A stretch of DNA of 64,000 nucleotides from Corynebacterium halotolerans (GTDB taxonomy: Bacteria; Actinomycetota; Actinomycetes; Mycobacteriales; Mycobacteriaceae), in assembly GCF_001056295.1 (NCBI RefSeq), contig NZ_JVMD01000007.1:62001-126000 (forward strand), in the 5' to 3' direction. A program made the translations under genes and the position numbers. Shown here one piece after another: positions 63,976 to 64,000 of the stretch (positions within the stretch are counted from its first letter, which is position 1; each line of letters opens with the position of its first letter). The notes below the pieces were generated by a model that was not told the origin of the DNA, ran no database searches, and worked only from the letters and a program-made list of their open reading frames with translations.

Positions 63976-64000
63976 TAGGCTGCCGTGCGAAGAACATGGG
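63976..64000 (+). promoter_or_regulatory. Possible promoter and start of a gene leaving the window
   Basis: TAGGCT (63976-63981) followed by GTG at 63985 or ATG at 63996 could be the start of a rightward gene. Only a few codons are visible and the spacing to either start codon is not ideal. Confidence 0.25.

Overview
The window looks like the main transcription/translation gene block of a high-GC Corynebacterium (Actinomycetota, Mycobacteriales). I infer this from the gene order (nusG-rplK-rplA, rplJL, a PorA-type DUF3068 protein, rpoBC, rpsL-rpsG-fusA-tuf, then the S10, spc and alpha operons and rplQ-truA), from close resemblance of RpoB, RpoC, FusA, Tuf and SecY to corynebacterial and mycobacterial proteins, from many start codons placed 6-8 nt after a TANNNT -10 box (leaderless transcripts), and from CRP/GlxR-like operators. 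The species cannot be fixed from the sequence alone; strong G/C bias at third codon positions points to one of the GC-rich species.

Layout. 1-3.7 kb: 3' end of nusG, rplK, rplA, one unknown gene, then rplJ-rplL behind a long L10 leader. 3.8-12.8 kb: DUF3068 membrane protein, rpoB, rpoC. 12.9-21.2 kb: accessory block with a DUF1707/LiaF-like protein, two related small proteins and a Na/Pi cotransporter carrying PHO-box-like 11-bp repeats, thiC with a TPP riboswitch, a GAF-LuxR regulator and an MFS symporter. 21.5-26.3 kb: rpsL, rpsG, fusA, tuf. 26.6-29.4 kb: minus-strand Asp23/AmaP envelope cluster. 30-35.1 kb: S10 operon (rpsJ to rpsQ). 35.3-41.5 kb: accessory island with three tandem paralogous membrane proteins, a methyltransferase and an Aer-like PAS protein. 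41.8-47.5 kb: spc operon, interrupted between rplE and rpsH by a secreted SGNH hydrolase. 47.9-54.4 kb: secY, adk, map, then a DAACS symporter flanked by two related proteins, one frameshifted and one with an Asp/Cys repeat. 54.7-59.6 kb: infA, rpsM, rpsK, rpsD, rpoA, rplQ, truA. 59.7-64 kb: a large membrane protein, a lipoprotein and a minus-strand unknown protein, where related genomes carry an ESX-4-type secretion locus.

rpsN (usually between rplE and rpsH) and rpmJ (usually after infA) are not in the cluster. The least explained features are a 12-fold repeated 11-mer (GCTTTGCGACG), a duplicated 27-28 bp perfect hairpin with paired base changes, PHO-box-like arrays linking two related small proteins to phosphate uptake, the triplicated Cys-containing membrane protein family, the soluble Aer-like PAS sensor and the Asp/Cys-repeat membrane protein.
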